64,000 nt of DNA, from NCBI RefSeq assembly GCF_964212655.1, contig NZ_OZ156465.1:2852001-2916000 (forward strand), in the 5' to 3' direction. Both the position numbers and the translations under genes were made by a program. Source of the DNA: Candidatus Thiodiazotropha sp. LNASS1. GTDB taxonomy: Bacteria > Pseudomonadota > Gammaproteobacteria > Chromatiales > Chromatiaceae. Numbering within the stretch: position 1 is the stretch's first letter; every line of letters starts with the position of its first letter. The notes beneath the pieces are model-generated. The model saw only the letters and a list, made by a program, of their open reading frames with translations, was not told where the DNA came from and ran no database searches. Shown piece by piece: positions 1 to 8,956 of the stretch.

Positions 1-1558
1 TCAAAGCCTGGTCGAATTTAGTATGCTCACCACCAGACATAACCAATAGTTCACACTGACCACCCTTACACGGCCCTTCCACGTTAAACCGCGACAAGGC
101 AGAATCTGCGTTGTCTATAAAGTGACGCTGCACATCCCTGCTCGACTTCAAGCTAAAAAGATTGGTATAGGCAGCAAATGGCTTTGGCACGATCGCGATA
201 TATTTTTCCTGGCTATCTGAAATCAACCACCCGGAAACCGAGTATTGATCCCGCTGGGTTTTCGCTTTGATGGCTGTATTCGACAGCCTCTTAAACACCT
301 CGAGTCTCTCATCCGGACCATGTGAAGCGCCATAGCTAGGTAGGCGTCCGTGTAAACCTGATACCATATAATTCACGAAGGCTGGCAATTTTGCCAGATA
401 GTCGTCTATCCTCTCTAATCTGATCGGATAGCGGAGAGGCCAGACAGTACGCGAACAGTCCAATTGTCCGCTGCTGCATCCCCTTTGCAACTCTTCACTG
501 ATTTCGCTGTACACAGATCTCATCTCATTCGGGCTTTGGTAATAACCCTCAGCGGCGAGAGCATCTCGCAATGCCCAGAAAATGTAACCGCCACCGATCT
601 CGTTGCATGCCTCAGCATGCCGTTTGCACATCAGTCCACCCCATTGCTTACCCAGCCCCCCCTGCAAATGGGGTTGAAACCTGGCCAACGCTGGGCTCAC
701 ATCGAACATTTGATTTAGTGACTTGTGAGTCACGTCGACAAAGGGCTTTTCCTCATCAGTACGCACACTCTTCATCAACTTGAATGTGGTTTTAAACTCC
801 TTAACTGCGCTGTCTTTGATTCCGAAATGTCCATATTTCATATAATTCATACTCAATACCGCTGAAATTGGTATTGCCAGACCCAACAGCAGCAATGGCA
901 ACACCTTAGCCGTCAACAGCAGTACTCTCTGTCTATCCGGCTGGTAGAACAGGAGAGTAAATGCAACCGCTAACAAGGGGTAAAGCCAAATCGTCTCTTC
1001 CCGGGAAAGATAGAGTGACGCCAAGCCCAAACCCAGCAGAAACGCATGTGACGATCTAACACTCCCCGATACGGTTCGCATCGAAATCATGTAGTAAATA
1101 CCGGCAATGACTAAAAACACTATTGCCGCATAGAACCACCCCCGCTCCACACTACCGTGATGATAGGGATTGAAAAGCAAGAGTATAAATGGCACTAGGG
1201 CCAGAAAAGGGTTGACTTTTGCCTTTATCAAAGCCAGGTAGAGAATCACGCAGGCCACAATGTAGATTGCGTGCTCCATGGTCTTGAACTGTAAACCCAG
1301 TAAATAGTTTGCGGCAATATACAGAGGATAGAGCGGCGCCTTCACCAATGTCAGCTTGTCGTAGTCGCCCAGCCACTGACCGGACACCACACTCTCCGCC
1401 AAGCGTATGAACAATGCATCGTCATAGATACCGTGAGCATGCGCAGTTATTGGCAGACCAGCGGTCAACCAATAGCGAATCAGTGCCGAGGAGGCAACAA
1501 AGATAAGCAATGCAAGGCCAAACCGGCCAAGCGTCCGTAGATAGGAGCGGTTATCCAT
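1..1558 (-). CDS. Polytopic membrane protein, GT-C glycosyltransferase-like (3' end outside window)
   Basis: An uninterrupted minus-strand frame runs from an ATG at 1558 off the left edge, giving 519 visible codons. The N-terminus has a basic start (MDNRSYLR), a transmembrane helix, then a short loop with an acidic pair (HGIYDDALF) and a LTLVKAPLYPLY segment. This layout recalls the first periplasmic loop of GT-C enzymes (PMT/ArnT type) that use lipid-linked sugars. Further hydrophobic helices follow to about residue 235, then a long soluble part rich in Cys, Trp and Tyr. The start overlaps the stop of the upstream membrane gene (TAATG), so the two are translationally coupled and probably act in the same surface-polysaccharide or glycosylation step. 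The family call is inference; the frame and membrane character are seen directly. Confidence 0.7.
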   Translation of the reverse strand, partial: MDNRSYLRTLGRFGLALLIFVASSALIRYWLTAGLPITAHAHGIYDDALFIRLAESVVSGQWLGDYDKLTLVKAPLYPLYIAANYLLGLQFKTMEHAIYIVACVILYLALIKAKVNPFLALVPFILLLFNPYHHGSVERGWFYAAIVFLVIAGIYYMISMRTVSGSVRSSHAFLLGLGLASLYLSREETIWLYPLLAVAFTLLFYQPDRQRVLLLTAKVLPLLLLGLAIPISAVLSMNYMKYGHFGIKDSAVKEFKTTFKLMKSVRTDEEKPFVDVTHKSLNQMFDVSPALARFQPHLQGGLGKQWGGLMCKRHAEACNEIGGGYIFWALRDALAAEGYYQSPNEMRSVYSEISEELQRGCSSGQLDCSRTVWPLRYPIRLERIDDYLAKLPAFVNYMVSGLHGRLPSYGASHGPDERLEVFKRLSNTAIKAKTQRDQYSVSGWLISDSQEKYIAIVPKPFAAYTNLFSLKSSRDVQRHFIDNADSALSRFNVEGPCKGGQCELLVMSGGEHTKFDQAL

Positions 1559-4104
1559 TAGTTCGTTTTGTAATGGTCCGTTAACCATCGGTTAATCGAT
1601 TGTGCTTTGAATGATAAAAGCAAGCCAAGGAGTACTCCGAGAATAGAAACCGCAGCAGGAACTGCGTAGTGGGTCGGCGAATAGATGAAATCAACTCTGC
1701 TGTTGCCGCGTACCGGCACTGCAGGCATCACTCCTTTGAAGAGCGCCGGTTCCACCTTTTTCCCATTAACCAAGCATAACCAGCCGGGATACATCCTAAC
1801 CGGGATGACCACCCATCCGGGTCTGTCCCCAATGTACTCAAACTGCATCGAGGTGTCGTTATAGGTATTCAGCCTCAGCTGATCGTAACGGGCATCGGAC
1901 ACACCACTAAGGGATGATATAAAATAGGCACTACCGTTGACTAGCCTGTTTTCCACCAGAACCACCCCGGGTTCCAGCTCATGCACAATATATGAATTAT
2001 TGTCACCGCTCAATACTATCCGATAAACAAAGGCATTTGTGCGTCTGTATCCACGCAATCCCAGTACCCTTTCACTTAACCTGTCTCCCACTTGTAGCTG
2101 CAACAACGGAGATTTCGAAGGATAAACCACAGCACTGAGAGAAGCAGATGCACTCTCCCCTTCTACAATGATTTCCAGTTCATAGCTTCCCCTGTCCAGT
2201 AAAATCTGGCTGGGGAATCTACACCTAAAATATGCCTCCTCCGAATCACGCTGCAAAGAGCATGGCGCAGTTTCGGTTAGTGGTTCCGAACCCATCCACA
2301 GCTTTAGTCTAACGCCAAGCCTGTTATCAATATTGACGCTCTCCAAGGCCAACTCTACTTCATCAAACGAGACATGTTGATGCAATTCGACGAGCTGAAC
2401 AATCCTCTCCCCTGTGAAACTCAATCCACCACTCTCCCCTTGACTTAGATCAATCGTATCAAAAACAAGTTTTCGCTCAACTTTTCCCCCATGTATCGTT
2501 TCATCAGAACAGAGTACATACCTGACACCCAGATAGGCCAGAAACACCGGATTTGCAAAATTAACCTGGCTGCACAAAAAGGCCGATGCCGTAGGTGTTA
2601 AAAAAGGCCTGGTGATGGCCCCTTCAAGGAGCCGCTTCTCTGCCGGCGTATGAAAACCATGGGCATACCACTCTGAAAGACCGTAGGCCGATACTACCCC
2701 TGAGACGATATATCCGCGGTCAGCTATCACGTTTTGAAGCGGTGCTATCCTGCCCCTGACATAATCGATCGTGGCTGTGGCCGGATAGACCGTATCTGCT
2801 TTTACATGACCCACCAGTGATTGAAACACCCGGCGCTGGTCAACCACCTGAACAGCTAGCAGAAGTAATAAAACCATGGTGGCCCATCCCGGTGCTTTTT
2901 TGCCGAAACGCTGGTAAGCGGCAGAGAGAACCAAGACACAGAGTAACGACAAGCCAAGTCCAATAATAAGAATCAGCCTGTTAATCATACTGGTCCCGAT
3001 CAGAGGGATCTGCCTGATGTAGTCCATGGGAATCCAGGCGAAGGCCAATGGCGCAATCAGCAAAACTAGCGACACTCCCCATACATATCTCCATTCCAAT
3101 CGACGCCTCAGGGTGAGCCATAGAGCCGGAAGAAAGAGTATCAGCGGGATCAAACCCACATATCCTGTCCTGCCCAGGGTTAGCGGTCCCTCCCTGAACG
3201 GCTGAACATAGAGCAGCAGATCCTGGACCTTGCGAAAGGCGCTACCCCCCCTGCGATAGCTTAGATCGAGACGCCCCAGAGACTCTTCCAGGCAATAGAG
3301 AAACAGCGTGGCCATCATTAATGACAGGAGTATTCCCGCCACACCCAAGGCACCTCTGCTTATAACCACTCGATACGAATTCCGCGAAAACAGTGACCAA
3401 CTGAGAAACAGCAGCAGCAAGGCGATGTAGCCATACACGGCTACCGTTGGGAATCCACCTAGAATCATCAATGTCGAGGCGATGGCCAACCAGGTCACAT
3501 GTTTGGCATCGCCCGTCTGTGCAATGCGCACGGCAAAGAAGAGCACCCACGGAATCCAGATACTGGTATTCACATGATGCCAAAGAAACCATGAGGTGTT
3601 GAAGCCGGAATAGCTGAAGGCAACCGCACCAAGCAAAGCTGCCAGACGATTTCCTGTCAAACTTGCAAACAGCAAATAGCTCCCGATAGAGACGATGAGG
3701 AGATTCACCAATGCAGAGGCGTACAATCCGACAGATTCGTTACCGAATAAGGTATATGCGGCAAAGGCCGGGGTCAAAATCGAACGGGTAACCAATAGTA
3801 ACAGAGGGTTTCCACCAAGCACGTGGGGATTCCATAGAGGCAGTTCTCCCTGGCGCAGTTTTTCCCGGGCGTAACGCCATGATGGCAGTTTGGCATCGAG
3901 CACATCAGAGTGCTTGCGGTGCTTAACCGGGCTTTCGATCCCAGTATTCTTCCAACCTGGAAATTGGACAAGAAAATCGAAGGGCGCAATGGTTTCACCG
4001 ACCAGGGGATTCGCACCCAGCATGACGACCGCAATCAAAACCAGCGCCAACAAGGGCGCAGAACGTTGAGCAAGCAGAGAAAGTGGCCAAGACGGTCCGT
4101 TCAT
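1558..4104 (-). CDS. YfhO-like multi-span membrane protein
   Basis: 848 residues from the ATG at 4104; the frame stays open to a TTG at 4167, but the ATG lies just before the first hydrophobic helix and is preferred. There is an N-terminal helix, a soluble loop with PLWNPHVLGGNP, then about ten helices to residue 440, and a large exported C-terminal domain that ends with PGWLCLVNGK and a final membrane anchor. The loop motif followed by 'YPGW..xVNG' near the end is typical of the bacterial YfhO family (PF09586), implicated in glycosylation of wall or surface polymers in Firmicutes; substrates here are unknown. It is the first gene of a two-gene minus-strand unit. I assign the family from motif memory and do not know the exact reaction. 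Confidence 0.7.
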   Translation of the reverse strand: MNGPSWPLSLLAQRSAPLLALVLIAVVMLGANPLVGETIAPFDFLVQFPGWKNTGIESPVKHRKHSDVLDAKLPSWRYAREKLRQGELPLWNPHVLGGNPLLLLVTRSILTPAFAAYTLFGNESVGLYASALVNLLIVSIGSYLLFASLTGNRLAALLGAVAFSYSGFNTSWFLWHHVNTSIWIPWVLFFAVRIAQTGDAKHVTWLAIASTLMILGGFPTVAVYGYIALLLLFLSWSLFSRNSYRVVISRGALGVAGILLSLMMATLFLYCLEESLGRLDLSYRRGGSAFRKVQDLLLYVQPFREGPLTLGRTGYVGLIPLILFLPALWLTLRRRLEWRYVWGVSLVLLIAPLAFAWIPMDYIRQIPLIGTSMINRLILIIGLGLSLLCVLVLSAAYQRFGKKAPGWATMVLLLLLAVQVVDQRRVFQSLVGHVKADTVYPATATIDYVRGRIAPLQNVIADRGYIVSGVVSAYGLSEWYAHGFHTPAEKRLLEGAITRPFLTPTASAFLCSQVNFANPVFLAYLGVRYVLCSDETIHGGKVERKLVFDTIDLSQGESGGLSFTGERIVQLVELHQHVSFDEVELALESVNIDNRLGVRLKLWMGSEPLTETAPCSLQRDSEEAYFRCRFPSQILLDRGSYELEIIVEGESASASLSAVVYPSKSPLLQLQVGDRLSERVLGLRGYRRTNAFVYRIVLSGDNNSYIVHELEPGVVLVENRLVNGSAYFISSLSGVSDARYDQLRLNTYNDTSMQFEYIGDRPGWVVIPVRMYPGWLCLVNGKKVEPALFKGVMPAVPVRGNSRVDFIYSPTHYAVPAAVSILGVLLGLLLSFKAQSINRWLTDHYKTN

Positions 4105-4479
4105 CGACTGGCCAATTCCTTTACCTGCATTGACTCTAGTACCGCCCCATAAAAAGCCATCAAGCAACGCTCTTTTGCCATGAAGCCGGATTCGATAAAC
4201 AAACAGCAGTCACCTATAAGAGTTTTGATCCTTGGCATCCTGCTCATTGTTACTCTCCATCCACTACATCGGCATATAAGTATGGGGACAGCGGGAAACA
4301 CTGCCGTAATGGCCCCGACGACAGCAGTTATTGTAGCGGTTGGTTTCACCATTATCATCTATGCACCAGCCACCACAATTGGGATGGACACAGCCAAACC
4401 TTCCGTGAATGCCCTAGTGACATCAATTGATGTATGCTAAGCATGCAGAGTCTGGGATACAAGTAACGGGAGAGAACCG
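4105..4479. other. Divergent intergenic region
   Basis: 375 bases separate the preferred start of the YfhO-like gene from lptM. It should hold divergent promoters for the membrane-protein pair and for lptM-dapF, but I find no strong -35/-10 pair. Several short frames cross it, including a Cys/His-rich one from 4140 to 4430 that has no ATG, GTG or TTG. I cannot support a gene here. Confidence 0.4.
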
Positions 4480-4614
4480 GTGCCAATTCAACTGCAATCA
4501 AAAATTCTATTGTTGGCGCTACTCCTGATCATCACTGCATGCGGCCAGAAGGGACCGCTCTTCATGCCGGATAAGGAGCAGCCCGATAAAACGGCAGAAG
4601 CGCAAGGTTCATGA
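4480..4614 (+). CDS. lptM: LptM-like small lipoprotein
   Basis: A 44-residue protein from a GTG at 4480, preceded by a GGGAG ribosome site at 4468-4472. It has a short polar start, a hydrophobic stretch and a lipobox ending in ITAC, followed at once by GQKGPLF, the hallmark of LptM (formerly YifL), which helps the LptDE lipopolysaccharide translocon mature in the outer membrane. The charged tail ([15 protein letters not shown]) is typical. Its stop overlaps the dapF start (ATGA), and lptM directly before dapF is the usual order in gammaproteobacteria. It is shorter than most gene-finding cut-offs, so it is easily missed. Confidence 0.85.
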   Translation: MPIQLQSKILLLALLLIITACGQKGPLFMPDKEQPDKTAEAQGS

Positions 4615-5441
4615 AACTCCATTTCACTAAAATGCACGGTCTCGGCAATGACTTTGTGGTGATCGATGCGATCAGTCAACGTATCGATTTATCGCCACAG
4701 GCACTGCAAAAACTGGCAGACAGGCACTTCGGTATCGGTTGCGACCAAATATTGCTGATCGAACCCCCCGAATCGGCCGATACCGATTTCTATTATCGAA
4801 TCTACAATGCCGACGGTTCAGAAGTCGAGGCTTGCGGCAATGGCGCACGCTGCTTTGCCCGATTTGTCAAAGAGAAGGGGCTGAGCACAAAATCTTCAAT
4901 ACCGGTCGAAACTCTGGCAGGCAAGATTTCCCTGCGACACTTGGCTGACGGCCATGTGGAGGTCGACATGGGCGCTCCCATCTTCGAGCCTGCATTGATA
5001 CCCTTTACAGCGCCACAACAAGCAAACACCTATCTCCTGGATGTCGACGATCAACAGGTATCATTGTCTGCGGTATCGATGGGAAATCCGCATGCGGTGC
5101 TAGTCGTACCCTGTGTCGATCAGGCGGAGGTGGCAAAACTGGGGCCATTGATCGAGAATCACCCCCGATTCCCCCAACGCACCAATGTCGGCTTCATGCA
5201 GATCGTCCGCACCACAGATATCCGGCTGCGTGTGTTTGAGCGCGGCACCGGAGAAACGCTGGCCTGTGGCTCAGGCGCCTGCGCAGCCGTAGCAGCCGGC
5301 CGCCGGCTTGGTCTGCTTGATGAAGAGGTCTTGGTACACCTACCTGGAGGCGATCTTGTGGTAAAGTGGCACTCAGAAGGCCAACCCGTACTTATTGAAG
5401 GTCCGGCAGAGATCGTGTACGAAGGAACCATCGACCTATGA
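4611..5441 (+). CDS. dapF: Diaminopimelate epimerase
   Basis: 276 residues, normal length. DapF interconverts LL- and meso-diaminopimelate in the cytosol, feeding both lysine and peptidoglycan synthesis. The N-terminus carries [13 protein letters not shown]; the two catalytic cysteines lie in EACGNGARC (about residue 75) and [10 protein letters not shown] (about residue 219), which act as the acid/base pair in this cofactor-free racemase family. It starts inside the lptM stop and ends inside the start of the DUF484 gene (ATGA), so lptM-dapF-DUF484 is a tightly coupled operon with xerC following 5 bases later. Confidence 0.97.
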   Translation: MKLHFTKMHGLGNDFVVIDAISQRIDLSPQALQKLADRHFGIGCDQILLIEPPESADTDFYYRIYNADGSEVEACGNGARCFARFVKEKGLSTKSSIPVETLAGKISLRHLADGHVEVDMGAPIFEPALIPFTAPQQANTYLLDVDDQQVSLSAVSMGNPHAVLVVPCVDQAEVAKLGPLIENHPRFPQRTNVGFMQIVRTTDIRLRVFERGTGETLACGSGACAAVAAGRRLGLLDEEVLVHLPGGDLVVKWHSEGQPVLIEGPAEIVYEGTIDL

Positions 5442-6133
5442 AACAAAAAGCCCCGAAAGAATCTACACATGTGGATGAACTGGAAGAACAGGTGGTCGAA
5501 TACCTGAATCACCACCCCGATTTCTTCGCCAACCACCCGGAACTGCTCGGCAAGATCGAGATACCTCACGAGAGCGGTGTGGCTGTCTCTCTGATCGAAC
5601 GCCAGGTCGAGGCGCTACGCAGCCAACTTCAAGAGTCTCAACAAAAGCTCTCGAAACTGCTGGAGGTTGCGCGAACCAATGACCAGCTACAGGATCGCAT
5701 GCACCGGCTGACCCTGGAACTGATTGATGCGGCCACCTTCGAAGAGGTCTTGAATGCACTGGAAGATGAGTTGCATGACGATTTCAAGGCCGATGCCGTG
5801 GAGTTGAGACTTTTCTCCGCCAGCCATATCGATGAGCATTTGGACGAGACCCTGAGTGGCCAAACCGACACATTTGAACAGTTCTTCAGTCAAAACCAAC
5901 CGATCTGCGGAAAACTCGACCAGGATCAGCTCGACTATATATTCGGTACCGAAGGCGATCGAATCGCCTCTACTGCATTGATCCCGCTGAAGAGCGAGGG
6001 CGTGCTCGGTCTGCTCGCCATCGGTAGCTGTGATGCCGATCGGTTCGCCCCTCATCATGGCACCGAATTTCTCACCCGCCTTGGGGAGATAATCAGCCGC
6101 ACCCTGCAGGCCGTCTCCCTCCCCGGTATATAG
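5438..6133 (+). CDS. DUF484 family protein
   Basis: 231 residues. Members of DUF484 (PF04340) sit between dapF and xerC in many gammaproteobacteria, as here; the fold is GAF-like and the function is not established. The N-terminal part contains [19 protein letters not shown], a conserved family signature, followed by a predicted coiled coil (about residues 45-90, [19 protein letters not shown]) and a GAF-like C-terminal half. It overlaps dapF by four bases and xerC starts five bases after its stop, so co-translation with xerC is likely. Confidence 0.9.
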   Translation: MKQKAPKESTHVDELEEQVVEYLNHHPDFFANHPELLGKIEIPHESGVAVSLIERQVEALRSQLQESQQKLSKLLEVARTNDQLQDRMHRLTLELIDAATFEEVLNALEDELHDDFKADAVELRLFSASHIDEHLDETLSGQTDTFEQFFSQNQPICGKLDQDQLDYIFGTEGDRIASTALIPLKSEGVLGLLAIGSCDADRFAPHHGTEFLTRLGEIISRTLQAVSLPGI

Positions 6134-6138
6134 TCTCC

Positions 6139-7056
6139 GTGTCCACTCCCAGCAGCCTGCAACTCCAGGAGTGGATAGCGCATTATTTTGACTACCTGCG
6201 GCATGAACGACGCCTCTCGCCCCGCACCCTGGAGAGCTACAAACGTGATCTGAAAGCGGCTATGGCCTGGTTGGAGCAGCAGCAGTTAACCCGCTGGGAA
6301 GAGATCACTCAACACCATATCAGGCACTACATCGCAACACGACACCGGGTGGGACTGGCGGCCAAAAGCCTGCATCGCGAACTCTCCAGCCTGCGCGGAC
6401 TGTTTAATTTTCTCATTCGGGAACAGCAGCTTGATTCCAACCCGGCACTCGGTGTCCGTGCACCCAAGGTGCGGCGTAAGCTGCCTGTCACCCTCGACCC
6501 GGATCAGGTCAATCGCCTCTTGGATATCACCGACGATTCCCCGGTCGCTGTCCGCGATGGAGCGATCATGGAACTTTTCTATTCATCCGGACTGCGCCTG
6601 GCGGAACTGGTAAACCTCAATCTGCAGGATATCGACCTCAAGGAACAGCTGGTCGAGGTCACAGGCAAGGGGGCGAAAGCGAGACGCCTGCCGGTGGGCA
6701 AAATTGCCAAACAGGCCCTTGAGCAATGGTTTGCGATCAGGCCGCAAATGGCGACTGAAGATGAGACCGCACTCTTTGTCGGAGTTCGGGGCAGGCGAAT
6801 CAATCGCAGCACCATTCAGCGACAACTCCATTCCTGGTCCATCGCCCAGGGAACACCCCGCAATGTCCACCCTCATCTGCTGCGTCACTCCTTCGCCACT
6901 CATCTGTTGGAATCGTCTGGCGATTTACGCGCCGTTCAGGAACTGCTGGGGCATGCCAACATCAGCACCACCCAGATATATACCCATCTTGACTTTCAAC
7001 ACCTGGCCGATGTCTATGACCGGGCCCACCCCAGAGCGAAGAAGAAGCGGGATTGA
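6139..7056 (+). CDS. xerC: Tyrosine recombinase XerC
   Basis: 305 residues from a GTG five bases after the preceding stop. XerC works with XerD at dif to resolve chromosome dimers at the septum. The N-terminal SAM-like core-binding domain covers about residues 1-95; the catalytic domain shows the Arg in SSGLRLAELVNL, the Lys of the beta-hairpin (VTGKGAKARRLPVG), HLLRHSFATHLL with the His-x-x-Arg box, His in LGHANISTTQIYTH and the nucleophile Tyr in that same segment. All catalytic residues are present. It is the last gene of the lptM-dapF operon and faces the LysR gene across a perfect 9-bp stem-loop. Confidence 0.96.
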   Translation: MSTPSSLQLQEWIAHYFDYLRHERRLSPRTLESYKRDLKAAMAWLEQQQLTRWEEITQHHIRHYIATRHRVGLAAKSLHRELSSLRGLFNFLIREQQLDSNPALGVRAPKVRRKLPVTLDPDQVNRLLDITDDSPVAVRDGAIMELFYSSGLRLAELVNLNLQDIDLKEQLVEVTGKGAKARRLPVGKIAKQALEQWFAIRPQMATEDETALFVGVRGRRINRSTIQRQLHSWSIAQGTPRNVHPHLLRHSFATHLLESSGDLRAVQELLGHANISTTQIYTHLDFQHLADVYDRAHPRAKKKRD

Positions 7057-7084
7057 GACGGAGAATGGGATGTAAACAGTCATT

Positions 7085-7110
7085 ACAGGGTGACGATTGT
7101 TTCACCCTGT
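7085..7110. terminator. Stem-loop between convergent xerC and LysR genes
   Basis: ACAGGGTGA and TCACCCTGT pair perfectly around an 8-base loop, midway between the two convergent stops. No T-run follows on either strand, so it may be a weak bidirectional terminator or an mRNA end-protecting hairpin. Confidence 0.4.
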
Positions 7111-7113
7111 ACC

Positions 7114-8055
7114 CTAGGGCCTGTTAGCGCTAATCCGATCAGCAGTCTCTGCGGCGCTTTCCATGCGTGCGGACGCAGCCTGAAACAGATCGATAAACCG
7201 CTGTTGATGATTGCGTAGAAATTTATCCCTTCGATAGCCGATTTTCGTCACCTCCCAGGGAAACAGGTGATTCAATTCCCGCATCCCCAGGTCTTGATCC
7301 TTTTCACGCTCATAGGCCAATTCCGCGATGATGCCGATTCCCAAGCCCTCTCTGACGTAGGTCTTGATCACATCGGTGTCCGTGGCACTCAAGACCACAT
7401 GCGGCATCAGCCCTGCATTGCTGAATGTGTCATTCAGATGCCCGCGGCCCGTAAACCCGACTACATAAGTGATGATCGGGTATCTACAGAGTGCTTTGAG
7501 GGTGATTTGCTTGCGTCTAAGCACTGCATGTGAATCCGGCGCTATGAGACAGCGATTCCACCGGTTGCAGGGTATCGCCAGCAGTGCCGGGTTGTCGCTC
7601 AGCGCTTCGGTACAGATGGCAAAATCCACTTTGTCCTGTACCGCCATGTCGACCAGCTGCTGCGGCCTGCCCTCCAGTATCTGGAGCTCCACTTTCGGGT
7701 AAGCCCGGCTGAACTGCCGGATGACCGGCGGTAGCACATAACGCGCCTGTGTATGGGTGGTGCCGATACGCAGGGTACCGACATCCTCGGATACATGATC
7801 CTGACCCACCGCCAGGATATTGGCCATATCGGCCTGGATGTTGCGCGAATAGTGGACGACCCTTTCCCCTGCCTCAGTCAAACCAACCAGTCGTTTGCCC
7901 TGGCGCAAAAACAGTCTTGTACCCAGGTTCGCCTCAAGCTGTTTGATGTGCTGGGAGACAGCAGGTTGAACCAGATGCAGACTCTGCGCTGTGCGGCTCA
8001 CGCTGTAATCGTATTCAACCAGGAGCACCAATGACTTAAGTTGCCTGAGATCCAT
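7114..8055 (-). CDS. CysB-type LysR transcriptional regulator
   Basis: 313 residues. An N-terminal winged helix-turn-helix (about residues 1-60, with VSRTAQSLHLVQPAVSQHI) is followed by an effector domain with features of the CysB/Cbl branch: GTTHTQARYVLP, CTEAL, CNRWNR, VGFTGR and ATDTDVIKTYV. CysB-type proteins sense O- or N-acetylserine, sulfate or thiosulfate status and control sulfur assimilation. It is divergent from the pyruvate oxidoreductase operon, which it may regulate; that link is inference from position. The last nine residues (ADRISANRP) and stop codon are encoded by a solo repeat terminus, so the C-terminus may have been altered by repeat insertion or loss. Confidence 0.88.
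   Translation of the reverse strand: MDLRQLKSLVLLVEYDYSVSRTAQSLHLVQPAVSQHIKQLEANLGTRLFLRQGKRLVGLTEAGERVVHYSRNIQADMANILAVGQDHVSEDVGTLRIGTTHTQARYVLPPVIRQFSRAYPKVELQILEGRPQQLVDMAVQDKVDFAICTEALSDNPALLAIPCNRWNRCLIAPDSHAVLRRKQITLKALCRYPIITYVVGFTGRGHLNDTFSNAGLMPHVVLSATDTDVIKTYVREGLGIGIIAELAYEREKDQDLGMRELNHLFPWEVTKIGYRRDKFLRNHQQRFIDLFQAASARMESAAETADRISANRP
7115..7140. repeat. Solo terminus of the MITE-like repeat
   Basis: The sequence begins TAGGGCCTGTTAGCGCTAAT, matching the shared terminus of the full repeats at 15401, 35090 and 52969 with two changes in the first 20 bases. No internal repeat sequence follows. It forms the stop codon and last residues of the LysR gene. Confidence 0.7.
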
Positions 8056-8371
8056 ATCATTAATATTTATATATATGCACTATATATTATTTTACATTAT
8101 TAATTGGCCTGTAGATACTTCACTCCCGTGGATTCGGATACAGCCTGAATTCACGCCTACAAGAGCGCCACACAGCCACAACCCATCGGCCGTTACAACA
8201 GAAAGCGCTCATGCAATGCAGCACCATAACTCGCGCCGGTATTTTTCCGGCGACAAGAACAAGTACGCATCATCTTTTTGTTCACCAGGTGTACGGATTC
8301 ACCCAATCCGTCAGGTTCGTCCGTCTGCTCACAAGGCCGCCGGATAATCTACCTAACAGGAGAAAAGACAC
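8056..8371. promoter_or_regulatory. Divergent control region between LysR and por operon
   Basis: 316 bases. The first 50 (8058-8103) are almost pure A/T with overlapping palindromes such as ATATAT-N7-ATATAT, fitting a LysR-type binding region next to its own gene. A hairpin CGCCGG/CCGGCG with a 7-base T-rich loop lies at 8234-8252, within the presumed por leader. AGGAGA precedes the por start at about 8 bases. The operator assignment is inference. Confidence 0.4.
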
Positions 8372-8956
8372 ATGTTTCAGATCCGCATCCACGGACGCGG
8401 TGGCCAGGGGGTCGTCTCTGCCGCCGAAATGCTCTCCGTCGCCGCCTTCCTCGAAGACAAACACGCCCAGGCGGTACCGAGCTTCGGCTCCGAACGCATG
8501 GGCGCCCCGGTGGTCGCCTTCTGCCGTATCGACGATCAGCCGATACGTCTGCGCGAACCGGTACTAGAACCGGATATCCTGATCATTCAGGATCCGACTC
8601 TTTTCAATGCCATCGACGTCTTCAACGGTCTCACCGAAGACGGCCATCTGCTGATCAATACCGGCAAGACCATCGAAGAGCTCGGCATCGAAAATGCCGT
8701 CGAACACCTGCCCGACGGACATGTCTGCACCGTGCCCGCCACCGACATCGCACTGACCCATGTCAAGCGTCCGGTGCCTAACGCGGTCCTGCTCGGCGCC
8801 CTCTCGGCGGTCACCGGAGTGATCAAGATCGACTCGGTGATCGAGGCGATCGAGACCAAGTTCCCCGGTAAGGTGGGCCAGGCCAATATCACCGCGGCCA
8901 AGGTCGCCTACGCGATGGCGCAGACTTCGGCGCTGCAGGAGGCGACCCATGCTTAA
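8372..8956 (+). CDS. porC: Pyruvate:ferredoxin oxidoreductase, gamma subunit
   Basis: 194 residues, full length for the gamma subunit of 2-oxoacid:acceptor oxidoreductases. It opens with IHGRGGQGVVSAAEML and contains VPSFGSERMGAPV, both diagnostic. The subunit packs against alpha/beta and helps bind coenzyme A. First gene of a four-gene operon: it overlaps the alpha gene by 8 bases. The operon is divergent from a CysB-like regulator. Assignment to pyruvate rather than another 2-oxoacid rests mainly on the alpha subunit. Confidence 0.92.
   Translation: MFQIRIHGRGGQGVVSAAEMLSVAAFLEDKHAQAVPSFGSERMGAPVVAFCRIDDQPIRLREPVLEPDILIIQDPTLFNAIDVFNGLTEDGHLLINTGKTIEELGIENAVEHLPDGHVCTVPATDIALTHVKRPVPNAVLLGALSAVTGVIKIDSVIEAIETKFPGKVGQANITAAKVAYAMAQTSALQEATHA

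Noticed and set aside
4140-4430. Plus-strand Cys/His-rich frame (HCYSPS, FHHYHLC, SHHNW) between the YfhO-like gene and lptM
   Set aside because: Open for 97 codons but without any ATG, GTG or TTG; overlapping frames on both strands are equally open, so chance is likelier than a gene.
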